In this document: positions 8,930 through 17,129 of the stretch, piece after piece | Numbering within the stretch: position 1 is the first letter of the stretch | Layout: each line of letters starts with the position of its first letter | DNA from: Bacillus sp. FJAT-22090 | GTDB lineage: Bacteria > Bacillota > Bacilli > Bacillales_A > Planococcaceae | DNA length: 64,000 bases | Reading direction: 5' to 3' | NCBI RefSeq assembly: GCF_007676755.1 | Contig: NZ_VEBK01000002.1 | Span: 310,001-374,000, forward strand | The notes under the pieces: model-generated | What the model saw: only the letters and a program-made list of their open reading frames with translations | Told to the model about the DNA's origin: nothing | Database searches by the model: none | Made by a program: the position numbers and the translations under genes

Positions 8930-9475
8930 TCACTTTCTGAAGCTCATTTGTTCAAGGTATTCTAAAGTGATTTTTACTCTTTCTTGTACTGTATGATCTC
9001 CTTCAATTCTCAACACTGGACAAGTTAAATCGTCCATCCAACTTTCGTGCAGTATTCTACTTCTAACTTCCATTCCCCCATGATCATATAAGGAAGCCCA
9101 ATCCATGAACTCCATGTATTGTTCATGTTTGCTGCCTCCAGCTAATATTTCTTTGCCATATCTATGAAACTCTCTTTGCTGCAGCCTTTCCATACGAATA
9201 TTTTGTGGAATCCATAAAAATATTACCAAATCAAAATAAGATTTAAAACAGTCTCCCCATCCACATAGAGCTCCTGATAGAATAGATCGCTCATACTTTG
9301 ATAAGTCTTCTTTCAACATTTTCTTTCTGTTCTCTACTTCTCTTTGGTCGGTAAATTTATTCAACCAGAAATAATTATCTGTGTCGAGATGGGAATAACG
9401 TAGTTCATTTGATAATGATTCTCCCAATGTAGATGTCCCCGAACCAGCAGCACCGAAAATATGTATTTTTTTCAT
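8930..9475 (-). CDS. Small P-loop kinase-like protein
   Basis: The 181-residue protein opens with a Walker A loop (FGAAGSGTSTLGESL, GxxGSGTS variant near residue 6), a DTDNYFW segment resembling the nucleotide-monophosphate kinase lid acceptor site, and FLWIPQNIRMERLQQRE, the R-rich region seen in adenylate-kinase-like and shikimate-kinase-like P-loop proteins. It belongs to the AAA_17/AAA_33-like small kinases found widely in Bacillales; substrate unknown. ATG 9475 is preferred because AAAGGGCG lies six bases upstream. Confidence 0.75.
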   Translation of the reverse strand: MKKIHIFGAAGSGTSTLGESLSNELRYSHLDTDNYFWLNKFTDQREVENRKKMLKEDLSKYERSILSGALCGWGDCFKSYFDLVIFLWIPQNIRMERLQQREFHRYGKEILAGGSKHEQYMEFMDWASLYDHGGMEVRSRILHESWMDDLTCPVLRIEGDHTVQERVKITLEYLEQMSFRK

Positions 9476-9564
9476 TTTTCGCCCTTTCATATTAAATTAG
9501 TTAGAAATATTGAAATAAGCTCCAGTCACCTAAAATAGAAAATTATCATTAAAAAATATAATTA

Positions 9565-9607
9565 AATGAACCTGTTTTGAAAATCGATTGATCAAAACAG
9601 GTTCATT
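9565..9607. terminator. Strong hairpin after the DinB-family gene
   Basis: Sixteen-base perfect arms beginning AATGAACCTGTTTTGA with an 11-base loop. On the minus strand an AT-rich, T-containing tail follows, so it should terminate the DinB gene that ends at 9644. Confidence 0.65.
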
Positions 9608-9643
9608 CCTATGAAGCATTATAATTGGTAATCTAATGACGCT

Positions 9644-10132
9644 TTAAAAGCTGCGTTTCCCTACCCAGGCTCCTTGCATTTTACAAAGGAATACAATTTG
9701 CCCGATATGATAGGCGTTGTGCATTGCTAAGCTCTTCAGTTCAATCACTAATGGATTGTCATCGGGAATCGGCCTATACAAATCTTCTAGTTCTGATTTT
9801 GTTAATATTTTTGCTAATTCACGATGAACAGAAAAGTATTCTTGTTTTGTTTCCTTCCAATTTGAAAAGGTCTCCGTTGGTAATCGATATGTAGCGTCAT
9901 TATTTTCTGCTTTTGGTTCATTAGCTGTTTCACCAAGAAAGCGTAACAGAATTCTCTTTTCATAGAAAAGTAAATGACAAACTAATTCCCAAATGGAATG
10001 TGCCTCCTCAACTGGTTTCCAAATTGCCTGTTCCAAAGTAATATTCTCAAGTACTTTTTCAAGCGGTGGAAACCATTCTTCTTTATCTAAGCAGCTTTCC
10101 CATTGTTGTAACAAAAGTGTCCTTACATCCAT
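9644..10132 (-). CDS. DinB-family (four-helix) protein
   Basis: A 162-residue DinB/YfiT-fold protein. Conserved features are the metal-binding histidines in VCHLLFYEKR near residue 51 and MHNAYHIGQIVFL near residue 139, where HxxxHxxQ is typical of the superfamily. Many members are metal-dependent thiol-transferases or bacillithiol S-transferases, others have no known activity. GGGGGAT precedes the ATG. It is a separate transcription unit with a strong terminator. A second, unrelated DinB-fold gene lies at 35.7 kb. Confidence 0.85.
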   Translation of the reverse strand: MDVRTLLLQQWESCLDKEEWFPPLEKVLENITLEQAIWKPVEEAHSIWELVCHLLFYEKRILLRFLGETANEPKAENNDATYRLPTETFSNWKETKQEYFSVHRELAKILTKSELEDLYRPIPDDNPLVIELKSLAMHNAYHIGQIVFLCKMQGAWVGKRSF

Positions 10133-10255
10133 TTTCTATCCCCCAATTTTATTGAGTAAAATCCACTATTGATGTATTATTCTGCCATAATTTAACCATC
10201 TAATTAGCTGAAATATGTGTTACATTTTTTACATGTTTCTCTGGGTGAGACAAGT

Positions 10256-10963
10256 TTAACAACGAACATGCTTACGTTTAAAACCAAGCCTTCCTTTATC
10301 GACTACTTTTTGTATATTTTCATAAGCATTTAGGAAACTACTTTTTTTCGTGTCCCGTTTGACTTCGACAATACCTATTTCTTTAGCAGTCTCGATAGCT
10401 TTTTCATGGAGCGGTATGTAGGAAACTCCTACCGTGTATAGAAAGTTATTCATGGCGGATTTTGTACGTTCTGGTGAATCATGTATCGTATTTTTCACTA
10501 TATCAAGCATATTAGAAATTTTACTCTCTGAAAATTCCACGTCTTTTCGGTTCCCTAAAAGCCAACAGTAGCAACTCCAGCCTGCAGACATTCTCAAGTC
10601 TTCACCGCTTGTAATCCATTTATCAGAAACTTCTTGTGCAATATCCGACTCTGATAAAGTAACAGCCACTACAAAATCGGATAGCATATAAAAGTAAGCT
10701 GTATCCATCCAACGATCATAATCCGACTCAGTCATAGCATTTGGATCTGCTATAATGCCCGCAAAATACATTGCATCGTAATTTCCAGTAGCATAAAGCT
10801 CTTCGGCTAATGACTGATTTATTTTTATTTTCTTTGAGATTGGTTTCATAGCGCCGGTGGCCACCCCAAAAAGCGGTTCTTGTGCTCCATTTGATACGTA
10901 TATTTTTTTTGTTCGTTCCTTGCCCAAAGCTTCAAGCTCTTGCATAACCATTTCCAAATTCAT
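10256..10963 (-). CDS. DNA alkylation repair (AlkD-like HEAT-repeat) protein
   Basis: The 235-residue all-helical protein matches the AlkD-like DNA alkylation repair family: an N-terminal helical segment (LEALGKERTKKIYVSNGA), GVATGAMKPISKKIK near residue 33, and HEAT-like pairs with AMYFAGIIADP and WITSGEDLRMSAGWSCYCWLL. In AlkD the active site uses Trp and Asp residues; the WITSG and WSCYCW segments may correspond, but I cannot align them reliably. Likely role is glycosylase-type repair of alkylated bases; some members are only structural homologues. AAAGGAAGTG precedes the ATG. Confidence 0.8.
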   Translation of the reverse strand: MNLEMVMQELEALGKERTKKIYVSNGAQEPLFGVATGAMKPISKKIKINQSLAEELYATGNYDAMYFAGIIADPNAMTESDYDRWMDTAYFYMLSDFVVAVTLSESDIAQEVSDKWITSGEDLRMSAGWSCYCWLLGNRKDVEFSESKISNMLDIVKNTIHDSPERTKSAMNNFLYTVGVSYIPLHEKAIETAKEIGIVEVKRDTKKSSFLNAYENIQKVVDKGRLGFKRKHVRC

Positions 10964-11015
10964 CGTTTACACTTCCTTTTATGGAGTTAATATCGAATAA
11001 GTTGCTTAAGTAACC

Positions 11016-11522
11016 CTATTTTACTGTTTCTCGTAAGTTTATAACATTATTCGGGTTCATGGCCCATTTGTTCATCAGCTCTTTTTGCCAGTTTTTTAGA
11101 TCTTCATATGGTTCTACAACCATTTCAACTCTATCAAACCTTTCATCGAAGACCTTTGTATCCTTGATTTTTCTATAACCGCCAAATCCATCCTCATCAT
11201 TGAGAAGCCAAACTACTCTTTTAATATTGGCAAATAGAATCCCACCCGTACACATTGGACATGGCTCTAATGAAGAATAGATAGTGAACTTTTCTTTTTT
11301 TATTTTTGCATTAAATATGGCTTCCCCCGCATTTCTAATAGCATCAATTTCCGCGTGGGCAGTTGCATCGTTAGACGGATGCACCCTATTACGTCCTCTT
11401 GAAATTAAGTTGAAGTTTTCATCAACGATTACTGCACCTACAGGATATGTATTTTCCTTTAGCGCTTGCTCCGCCTCTTCCAAAGCCATTTCTAAAAAGA
11501 ACCTATCCTTATCTATATCCAT
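11016..11522 (-). CDS. Nucleoside deaminase of the CDA/tRNA-adenosine deaminase fold
   Basis: The 168-residue protein shows the cytidine deaminase zinc site: HAEIDAIRNAG near residue 65 (His ligand and catalytic Glu) and SLEPCPMCTGGILF near residue 95 (two Cys ligands). AVIVDENFNLISRGRNRV is the usual N-terminal strand. It is close to guanine deaminases and nucleoside deaminases rather than TadA in its C-terminal extension. Substrate not decidable from sequence. GGAGG lies four and seven bases before two adjacent ATG codons (11525 and 11522). Confidence 0.85.
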   Translation of the reverse strand: MDIDKDRFFLEMALEEAEQALKENTYPVGAVIVDENFNLISRGRNRVHPSNDATAHAEIDAIRNAGEAIFNAKIKKEKFTIYSSLEPCPMCTGGILFANIKRVVWLLNDEDGFGGYRKIKDTKVFDERFDRVEMVVEPYEDLKNWQKELMNKWAMNPNNVINLRETVK

Positions 11523-11646
11523 CATTCTACCTCCAATTTTATACTGGTGTGTTTTCAAACTATACTAGCGTGTCAACTACGCTTGTAGACATAGAAAAGC
11601 AGCAACACAGTGGATGAAAATTGTTTCAATAAAGCGATAAAATATA

Positions 11647-11937
11647 TTAAACAAAAAACGTAAAAGGATAGAAGATATAATAATCATCTACATAGTAGAC
11701 TAAGGAATGCCATAAAAGATATGTTATACCGCATATTACGATTGATGTGATGATGGGCACTATATAATACTTGTGTTTTTTTAATAATCCAAGGCTTACT
11801 GCTATTCCAAGTAACAAAACAAAAATAGTGGGCAATAATATATATAAACCTACAGAAAAGCCTCCAAGAAAACTGATGAAGTAGAGTATTAAAGCAATAA
11901 TATAGAACCTAATTGCCACTTTCGTCATTGGTTTCAT
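11647..11937 (-). CDS. Three-helix small membrane protein
   Basis: The 96-residue protein has hydrophobic segments near residues 7-26, 27-49 and 55-75 and a tyrosine-rich C-terminus (YYVDDYYIFYPF). The start is uncertain: ATG 11937 sits very close to GGGGG, and ATG 11928 is an alternative. Function unknown. Confidence 0.45.
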   Translation of the reverse strand: MKPMTKVAIRFYIIALILYFISFLGGFSVGLYILLPTIFVLLLGIAVSLGLLKKHKYYIVPIITSIVICGITYLLWHSLVYYVDDYYIFYPFTFFV

Positions 11938-12000
11938 AACCCCCAGTTTCGCATTAAGAACAATCTGTTCGTATATTACTAAGTTCAATAAAATGATTGA

Positions 12001-13038
12001 TCAGTTATATTCATTAACAAACGTTTCGGTCATCCATTTATAAAATTTTTCTTTTTCTTCAAACTGTGGATAATGAGCAGATTGCTCAAAAGAAATAAAT
12101 CCTTTTTGCTTAGCTACAATCGTATCAAAATAGTTTTTTGCTGCATCTGATGAAGTCATGAAATCATATTTTCCCATAACAAAATAGAAGGGAATTTTAA
12201 GTTCAGTTACGATAGATGGTAATGGATTTTCTAATATATCCGGTAACAACTTCTGTTGAGTAAATCTCATCCCATAGTTATAACGAAAGACATCTAATAA
12301 ATTATACTCGCTGCTTAATAAGACGCTTATATTGTCACCTGGATCATCAATGAGTCTTGCAGAACCGCCATACTTCATAACATAATTTCTTGGAGTAACC
12401 ATATCTCCGTTTTTAATCTGTTCAGACAATCCACGCAAATATAAAACATCCTCACTGTTCCCAACCTTTTGAGCTTGATCAATAACGTAGGACAAACTAT
12501 GCAGCTCGCTTTCACCGGTATCGCTCATCTGCCCGATACCAATGTATGCTTCGTATTTTTCAGGAGCTTTATATGCTGCTTGCATTCCAATATATGTGCC
12601 AGCAGAATGACCCATTAATATTACCTTTTCTGTTTTAAGCCTTTCTGATATGTAATCTGTCAGAGCTAATAAGTCCTCTACCAATAAATCTGTTGAAAGA
12701 TTAGAATAGTCCTCAAAAAAATGATATGATTTACCACTTGCTCTTTGATCGTAATGGACGACAGTGAAATTGGTTTCAAACAAGTCTTGATATTGCTTTA
12801 CATATGGAATTTCAGGGGTTCCAGGTCCTCCATGTACAACAATAATAACTGGATTGTCTTTATTCTTTCCACGTATCATAATTTCGTGTAAACTTTTGTT
12901 AATTTCCACTTGTTCTAATACACTAATACTATTATTACCTTCTATTTGCTTAGTCCACGTGGGAGAAAAAAGTGCTACTATTAGCAATAATATAATGAAT
13001 AAACTGAAAATTACAGCTAATTTTTTTAGACCTTTCAT
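12001..13038 (-). CDS. Membrane-anchored or secreted alpha/beta hydrolase
   Basis: A 345-residue alpha/beta hydrolase with an N-terminal signal-anchor (hydrophobic stretch at about residues 5-24). It has VHGGPGTPE near residue 71, HYDQRASGKS, nucleophile elbow GHSAGTYIG near residue 142 (serine), a late aspartate in MGKYDFMT and histidine in SAHYPQFEE. Similar proteins are annotated as S33-family prolyl aminopeptidase-like. The hydrophobic N-terminus suggests action outside the membrane. ATG 13038 follows GAGG by nine bases. It is a second, non-identical copy of the fold seen at 2.3 kb. Confidence 0.8.
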   Translation of the reverse strand: MKGLKKLAVIFSLFIILLLIVALFSPTWTKQIEGNNSISVLEQVEINKSLHEIMIRGKNKDNPVIIVVHGGPGTPEIPYVKQYQDLFETNFTVVHYDQRASGKSYHFFEDYSNLSTDLLVEDLLALTDYISERLKTEKVILMGHSAGTYIGMQAAYKAPEKYEAYIGIGQMSDTGESELHSLSYVIDQAQKVGNSEDVLYLRGLSEQIKNGDMVTPRNYVMKYGGSARLIDDPGDNISVLLSSEYNLLDVFRYNYGMRFTQQKLLPDILENPLPSIVTELKIPFYFVMGKYDFMTSSDAAKNYFDTIVAKQKGFISFEQSAHYPQFEEKEKFYKWMTETFVNEYN

Positions 13039-13182
13039 ATGACACATCCTCTATACTTATATTTATATATAAATATAGCAAATGAACAATGAATGTTCGC
13101 AAGTCCCAAGGATGAATTTATATACGTCTCAAGTATGAGAGATTAAACACTTGTCGTCGACAACTATAATCACAAGCATCGA

Positions 13183-14112
13183 TTAGTTTTTATTTAAATC
13201 ATAATACGCCGCCATTAGTTCTTCTATTGGAACATTGTCTATTTTCATTCCAGTTACATCACTCGCTTGTATTTCAATATTTCTAAGATTACAGTTAATA
13301 AACTTACTTCCACCTAGATCACATCTTTCAAAGAAGATTGGCTTATTTTCCTCCCCAAGATTTGTATCCATGAATTTAACCCCACTTAAAGTGACATGTA
13401 TCATATCCGTATTTGAAAAATTTAAATCGGCAAAGAGTGAATTTTTGAGATTGATATTATGGAACTTTGAATAGCTAAGATTACAATTACTAATATGATT
13501 ATACATTAGATTACTGTTACTAAACGAACTTACTTCTAAATTAACGCGATAGCACTCTGTATTTGTCATGTCGCAATTCTCGTATTGACTACTTGAAATA
13601 TTTTTATTTTCAACTAAGCTTTCTTTTTCTAATACAGTTTCGATTTTCTTCAGGTACCCATATTCCTCTTCAGTTATAAATGAGGTTCTATAACCCATTT
13701 TTTCGTAAAAATAATGATTACTAATTTGTCTGCTTGAGGTCTCAAGGTCCCAAGTCCTTACATTGGGAAACTCTTCCTCTATTAAATTTATAATTGTTGA
13801 ACCGATTCCTTTACCTTGATAGTTAGGTTCAACGAAAATTCGGTCTATTCTTCCGTAATTTTCTCCAGAAATAGTTATTATAATTCCACCTATGATTTCT
13901 TTGTCCAATAAGACTTTAAAATATTCTAATTCCCTAATCATGTACTTAGTCATTTCAATAGAAGAATATCCTGGTGGCTGCAAGTTGAAATCGATTACTT
14001 TGTCTTGATTTGGAAGCCATTTTTTTACTTCCAAATCAAAAGTCCTCTTCATAATTTCTGTTAATTTTTCAGCATCTATAATACTTGCCTTTTCAATGGT
14101 TATAAACAACAT
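13183..14112 (-). CDS. GNAT acetyltransferase fused to a pentapeptide-repeat domain
   Basis: The 309-residue protein has two parts. Residues 1-150 are a GNAT N-acetyltransferase: RIFVEPNYQGKGIGSTIINL near residue 94 is the acetyl-CoA-binding motif A (Q-x-x-G-x-G), followed by NHYFYEKMGYRTSF. After a linker, about residues 180-300 are pentapeptide repeats, A(N/D)LxN-like units such as NCNLSYSKF, NLKNSLFADL, NFSNTDMIHV and RCDLGGSKFINCNLRNI, forming a right-handed beta-helix. AAAGGAG lies nine bases before ATG 14112. The two domains may act on DNA-gyrase-like partners or on a small substrate; neither is shown. Confidence 0.8.
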   Translation of the reverse strand: MLFITIEKASIIDAEKLTEIMKRTFDLEVKKWLPNQDKVIDFNLQPPGYSSIEMTKYMIRELEYFKVLLDKEIIGGIIITISGENYGRIDRIFVEPNYQGKGIGSTIINLIEEEFPNVRTWDLETSSRQISNHYFYEKMGYRTSFITEEEYGYLKKIETVLEKESLVENKNISSSQYENCDMTNTECYRVNLEVSSFSNSNLMYNHISNCNLSYSKFHNINLKNSLFADLNFSNTDMIHVTLSGVKFMDTNLGEENKPIFFERCDLGGSKFINCNLRNIEIQASDVTGMKIDNVPIEELMAAYYDLNKN

Positions 14113-14262
14113 TTTAAAATTCTCCTTTATAAAAATCTTCATTTTCTCCTAGCATTTACAACAGTTGAATAAATTATATCTAACTAAGTATGCGAGAAAA
14201 ACCTTATACTTATTTCATAAAAAAGAATAAGCCAATGCAGTATAAAACCACATTGACTCAAT

Positions 14263-14541
14263 TCAAAAGCTTGTTCTTTTTTCTTTTAGTACAATTCTTT
14301 GAATACTTTTAGATGACAAATAATATTTTCTACCCAAAGTATCTATATCCATTCCCGATAGATAATCCTTATAAATACTTGAATTTCTTATATCCAATTC
14401 TCGTCTTATAGCAGTAGAGGTTCCCCATCCCTGTTTATTATCTTTTTTTCTAGGAATATAAATATATTCACCGTCAACATATTTTTGTATTAACTCAATC
14501 AACTCAGCTGGTAATAGATTATGTGCTTTTTTATAGCTCAT
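14263..14541 (-). CDS. CD3324-family small HTH-like protein
   Basis: The 92-residue protein matches the CD3324 family: an N-terminal KKAHNLLPAELIELIQKYVDGE, the segment YIPRKKDNKQGWG, and a C-terminal helix pair ending in LGRKYYLSSKSIQRIVLKEK, which looks like a helix-turn-helix. The family occurs in firmicutes and has no proven function; DNA binding is plausible. AGGAGTG precedes the ATG. Confidence 0.8.
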   Translation of the reverse strand: MSYKKAHNLLPAELIELIQKYVDGEYIYIPRKKDNKQGWGTSTAIRRELDIRNSSIYKDYLSGMDIDTLGRKYYLSSKSIQRIVLKEKRTSF

Positions 14542-14581
14542 TTATTGCACTCCTAATTATTTTTATTATCTTAGGAAGAAC

Positions 14582-14615
14582 AAAGGCTATTTTCTTTTAT
14601 TTTGCAATAGCCTTT
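14582..14615 (-). terminator. Hairpin downstream of the transglycosylase gene
   Basis: Ten-base arms AAAGGCTATT and AATAGCCTTT. It lies between the stop of the transglycosylase gene and the start of the CD3324-family gene on the minus strand. The T tract is weak. Confidence 0.45.
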
Positions 14616-14690
14616 GCTATGCAAAAAAAATATTTCTTCTCATACTATCAATCCTCCTTGGGTTTTTGTTTGCTTATCAATGTGTTATGT

Positions 14691-15920
14691 TTACTGTGCT
14701 AGTAATGCCAGCTTGCTTTTAGATGGTGTTTCATATTTTATATTTGTAGACTTCTGAATGTAACTCTCTCCACCTACACCATATAAACCACCCTGATCAC
14801 TCTTATAGCTATAAACTCGATATTCTTCCCCTTTTTTCAAAGAACGGACCGTAGTCAGTGAACCATTACTCTCCATTTTGACTAAGTTTGTATTTGATAG
14901 AATAGTAACTTTTCCGATTTGCCCAATTTTTAGTTCCGTTTTTCCCCACATCACTTTTACAGGTGTTCCACCTAGCTTCTTCGTAATATATGCAGAGGAA
15001 ATATAACCTGCTAACTTTTGATCCTCCGTTTTAACTGGGTACCATACAAATTGATTTAAACTTGTCGAAGACTGGTCATATACGAAATTCCCTTCAATAG
15101 TCAAAGTAGTATTTCTAGTTAAGTTTTTTGCATTTGAAGAGGTGCTAGGTTGTGATCTTAATTTTACGATGTCTTCTGTTATCGATACCTTGTCTCCTTT
15201 TTTGAACTGATAGGCAGTGGTATGCATAGGAGACGTTAATGTATATTCCTTCCTTTGGAAAGCAATATTTTCACTACTGCTACTGTTATAATCGAAATCA
15301 GCCGTACTGAAAGAAAGCTGCCCTAATTTCGTGCCATTTAGGTAACTATCTTTTTCAATAAAAGCAAACACTTTTTCTTGGTAAGCCTTTTCATTCCTCA
15401 AACCAGTAGACTGATAGAGAGGACTATTAACAGGCTTTGTACCATTATAAGCCATAACTGGGAAGTACCAATTTTCGATTACTTCTGGTCCAGCTCCTTT
15501 GATTTTAGGCAAATCTGTACGATGATACATACCGCTAAGAATTTCAATGCCTGCCTGAATATTGTAGTTAATATCGTATTTTAATCGTTCTTGATCATAG
15601 CTTGATTGATTCGTAATTTGCATAAGTCCAATACCCTTGTCAGTTGAAATTACAGGCTGACCATTTTCATCAAACTGTTTCCATGCTCCATTTTCTCTCG
15701 AAGCAACTGCTTTAACCACTTCAGGAGGGATTTTTGCTTCTAAAGCCGCATTCGTCAGTAAGCAGTTCATTTGTTGAAAAGAAGGATTTTGGTTTGGCTT
15801 TATTTCACCATAGGATGAACATTTAGATGTCCAAGTTTGTTCAGCGAAAGCATCTTCAGAAGACCATCCCAACAGCATGAAACAGGTTAAGAGACCTGCT
15901 CCTAATTTGATTGATTTCAT
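14691..15920 (-). CDS. Secreted lytic transglycosylase (SLT) with SH3-like C-terminus
   Basis: The 409-residue protein has a cleavable-type signal peptide (basic MKSIK, hydrophobic core, AFA-E at about residue 26). Residues about 45-170 form a transglycosylase SLT domain: VKAVASRENGAWKQF near residue 59 has the catalytic glutamate, then GIGLMQIT and NIQAGIEIL, the conserved lysozyme-fold blocks. The C-terminal half contains SH3-like segments (VSITEDIVKLRSQPSTSSNAKNL; TKKLGGTPVKVMWGKTE) expected to bind wall. It probably cleaves peptidoglycan glycan strands. ATG 15920 follows GGAG; the ATG at 15935 lacks a site. Confidence 0.85.
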   Translation of the reverse strand: MKSIKLGAGLLTCFMLLGWSSEDAFAEQTWTSKCSSYGEIKPNQNPSFQQMNCLLTNAALEAKIPPEVVKAVASRENGAWKQFDENGQPVISTDKGIGLMQITNQSSYDQERLKYDINYNIQAGIEILSGMYHRTDLPKIKGAGPEVIENWYFPVMAYNGTKPVNSPLYQSTGLRNEKAYQEKVFAFIEKDSYLNGTKLGQLSFSTADFDYNSSSSENIAFQRKEYTLTSPMHTTAYQFKKGDKVSITEDIVKLRSQPSTSSNAKNLTRNTTLTIEGNFVYDQSSTSLNQFVWYPVKTEDQKLAGYISSAYITKKLGGTPVKVMWGKTELKIGQIGKVTILSNTNLVKMESNGSLTTVRSLKKGEEYRVYSYKSDQGGLYGVGGESYIQKSTNIKYETPSKSKLALLAQ

Positions 15921-16182
15921 TCTCTTATTCTCCATTCTGTTTTTATTTACTCTAAAAAACTATATCTGACTTTACGTTACTATTATCAACTTTTACTCTA
16001 TTAAAATATCATAGAAATCCCTTATTCTTGTTCAAAAACTTTATCTACTAAACTAACTTATTCAGTATCGTTCTTAACACCACCTTCTTATTCTGAATTA
16101 TCCCTCTCTTTAATACGTTTGTCACTCTCAAAGGTTCCAGTATTAAGTAAATTATCCATTTGAAATTAAGTAAATTCAAGCT
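15921..16182. other. Intergenic region
   Basis: Promoter region of the transglycosylase gene plus AT-rich sequence. I see no gene, RNA motif or repeat in it. Confidence 0.5.
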
Positions 16183-16219
16183 AAGAGCCTTACTACATTC
16201 TATACGTAGCAAGGCTCTT
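16183..16219. terminator. Hairpin after the MarR operon
   Basis: Arms AAGAGCCTTACTAC and GTAGCAAGGCTCTT, one mismatch, without a strong minus-strand T tract. It lies about 50 bases after the MarR stop codon. Confidence 0.5.
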
Positions 16220-16267
16220 TACAGTTGTTCAAATTATAAACGAACGATAGTTACATCCATATAATCA

Positions 16268-16699
16268 CTACAGTTTATCAAATACTTTTGTTAGCTTTTG
16301 AAGGGCGGATAAAAAGTTTGTTAATTCTTCAGGTGATAAAATTGCATAATAGTTTTCAGAAACCTGCTGCATAAATCGTTCCGTTTCTTTTTTATATAGC
16401 AATCCTTTTTCGCCTAATTCAACTGAAATTATACGCTTATCTTCTGAATGTTGCTTTCTATAAATATAATTCTCAACCTCTAGCTTTACTAACTGTTGGC
16501 TAATAGCACTTTTTGTAATATTCATTTTTTCTGCTAATTCTGTAGGAGTGGATGATGGATACCGAATTATTAATGTTAATAGTGAATATTGCTGATTATT
16601 TAATTGGAAATTCGTATAACTTCTTTCTTTTGCTTCTATTAATAGCCATAATTCTTCCAGTGTTTGATTGATTTCCTCAGGTAAATTTTCATTTTTCAT
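16268..16699 (-). CDS. MarR-family transcriptional regulator
   Basis: A 143-residue winged-helix regulator. The DNA-binding part is YPSSTPTELAEKMNITKSAISQQLVKLEVENYI near residue 52, followed by the wing (RKQHSEDKRIISVELGEKG) where the conserved D-x-R of MarR proteins is present. Long N- and C-terminal helices make the dimer. It overlaps its upstream partner gene by 11 bases and is cotranscribed with it. A perfect palindrome at the promoter is its probable operator, indicating autoregulation. No ligand is suggested by the sequence. Confidence 0.92.
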   Translation of the reverse strand: MKNENLPEEINQTLEELWLLIEAKERSYTNFQLNNQQYSLLTLIIRYPSSTPTELAEKMNITKSAISQQLVKLEVENYIYRKQHSEDKRIISVELGEKGLLYKKETERFMQQVSENYYAILSPEELTNFLSALQKLTKVFDKL

Positions 16700-16970
16700 C
16701 TTTTCTTCTCCAATTTTTTGGATTTAACTTACTTTTATATTTAGTCACTACTTCTTTCCCAACAAAAGCTGCACCTATTAAAAACAAAATTTCTCCCACT
16801 ACTATACAAACTGTAATAATAGTCGCCTTTATATGGGTTGGAAACGGGGTAAATGGTACGATAGCAATAAATCCCCATAATATTGGATAAAGGACTAGAA
16901 GCCCTATTCCAAGTTTAAAAAGGAATGGTTTCTTTTGCTTATCTCCGTTAGAAACTAGATCATTTTCCAA
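16689..16970 (-). CDS. Small two-helix membrane protein in the MarR operon
   Basis: The 93-residue protein has two membrane segments (about residues 18-38 and 46-68) with an FPTHIKA loop, a basic C-terminus ending WRRKDEK and no catalytic motif. I prefer the TTG at 16970 because AAGGAG is placed eight bases upstream; the GTG nine bases earlier overlaps that site. It is the first gene of a two-gene operon with the MarR regulator (11-base overlap), so it is likely the regulated output. Confidence 0.65.
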   Translation of the reverse strand: MENDLVSNGDKQKKPFLFKLGIGLLVLYPILWGFIAIVPFTPFPTHIKATIITVCIVVGEILFLIGAAFVGKEVVTKYKSKLNPKNWRRKDEK

Positions 16971-16985
16971 TTTCAACACTCCTTG

Positions 16986-17006
16986 GTTTAGTTAAGTTAA
17001 CTAAAC
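16986..17006. promoter_or_regulatory. MarR-type operator, perfect palindrome
   Basis: Ten-base perfect arms (GTTTAGTTAA / TTAACTAAAC) about a single central G at 16996. The TTAGTTAACTAA-like core matches MarR operators, and it overlaps the downstream edge of the -10 element of the operon that encodes a MarR protein. Confidence 0.8.
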
Positions 17007-17033
17007 TATATACCAAAGGATAGTTGTTTGCAA
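17005..17033 (-). promoter_or_regulatory. Candidate sigma-A promoter of the MarR operon
   Basis: TTGCAA (17033-17028) and TATAGT (17010-17005) are separated by 17 bases on the minus strand. The -10 overlaps the palindromic operator. Confidence 0.7.
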
Positions 17034-17064
17034 GACGTAAAATTCATTTACTAAAGTAGATGAA

Positions 17065-17082
17065 GAGCTGCTTGAGCAGCTC
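17065..17082 (-). terminator. Short GC-rich hairpin after the anti-sigma gene
   Basis: GAGCTGCT and AGCAGCTC arms with a two-base loop. No T tract, so its termination role is uncertain. Confidence 0.35.
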
Positions 17083-17129
17083 CATTATTTTCGGGTAATG
17101 CTGGATTTCTATCTTAACTTATTAATTTA

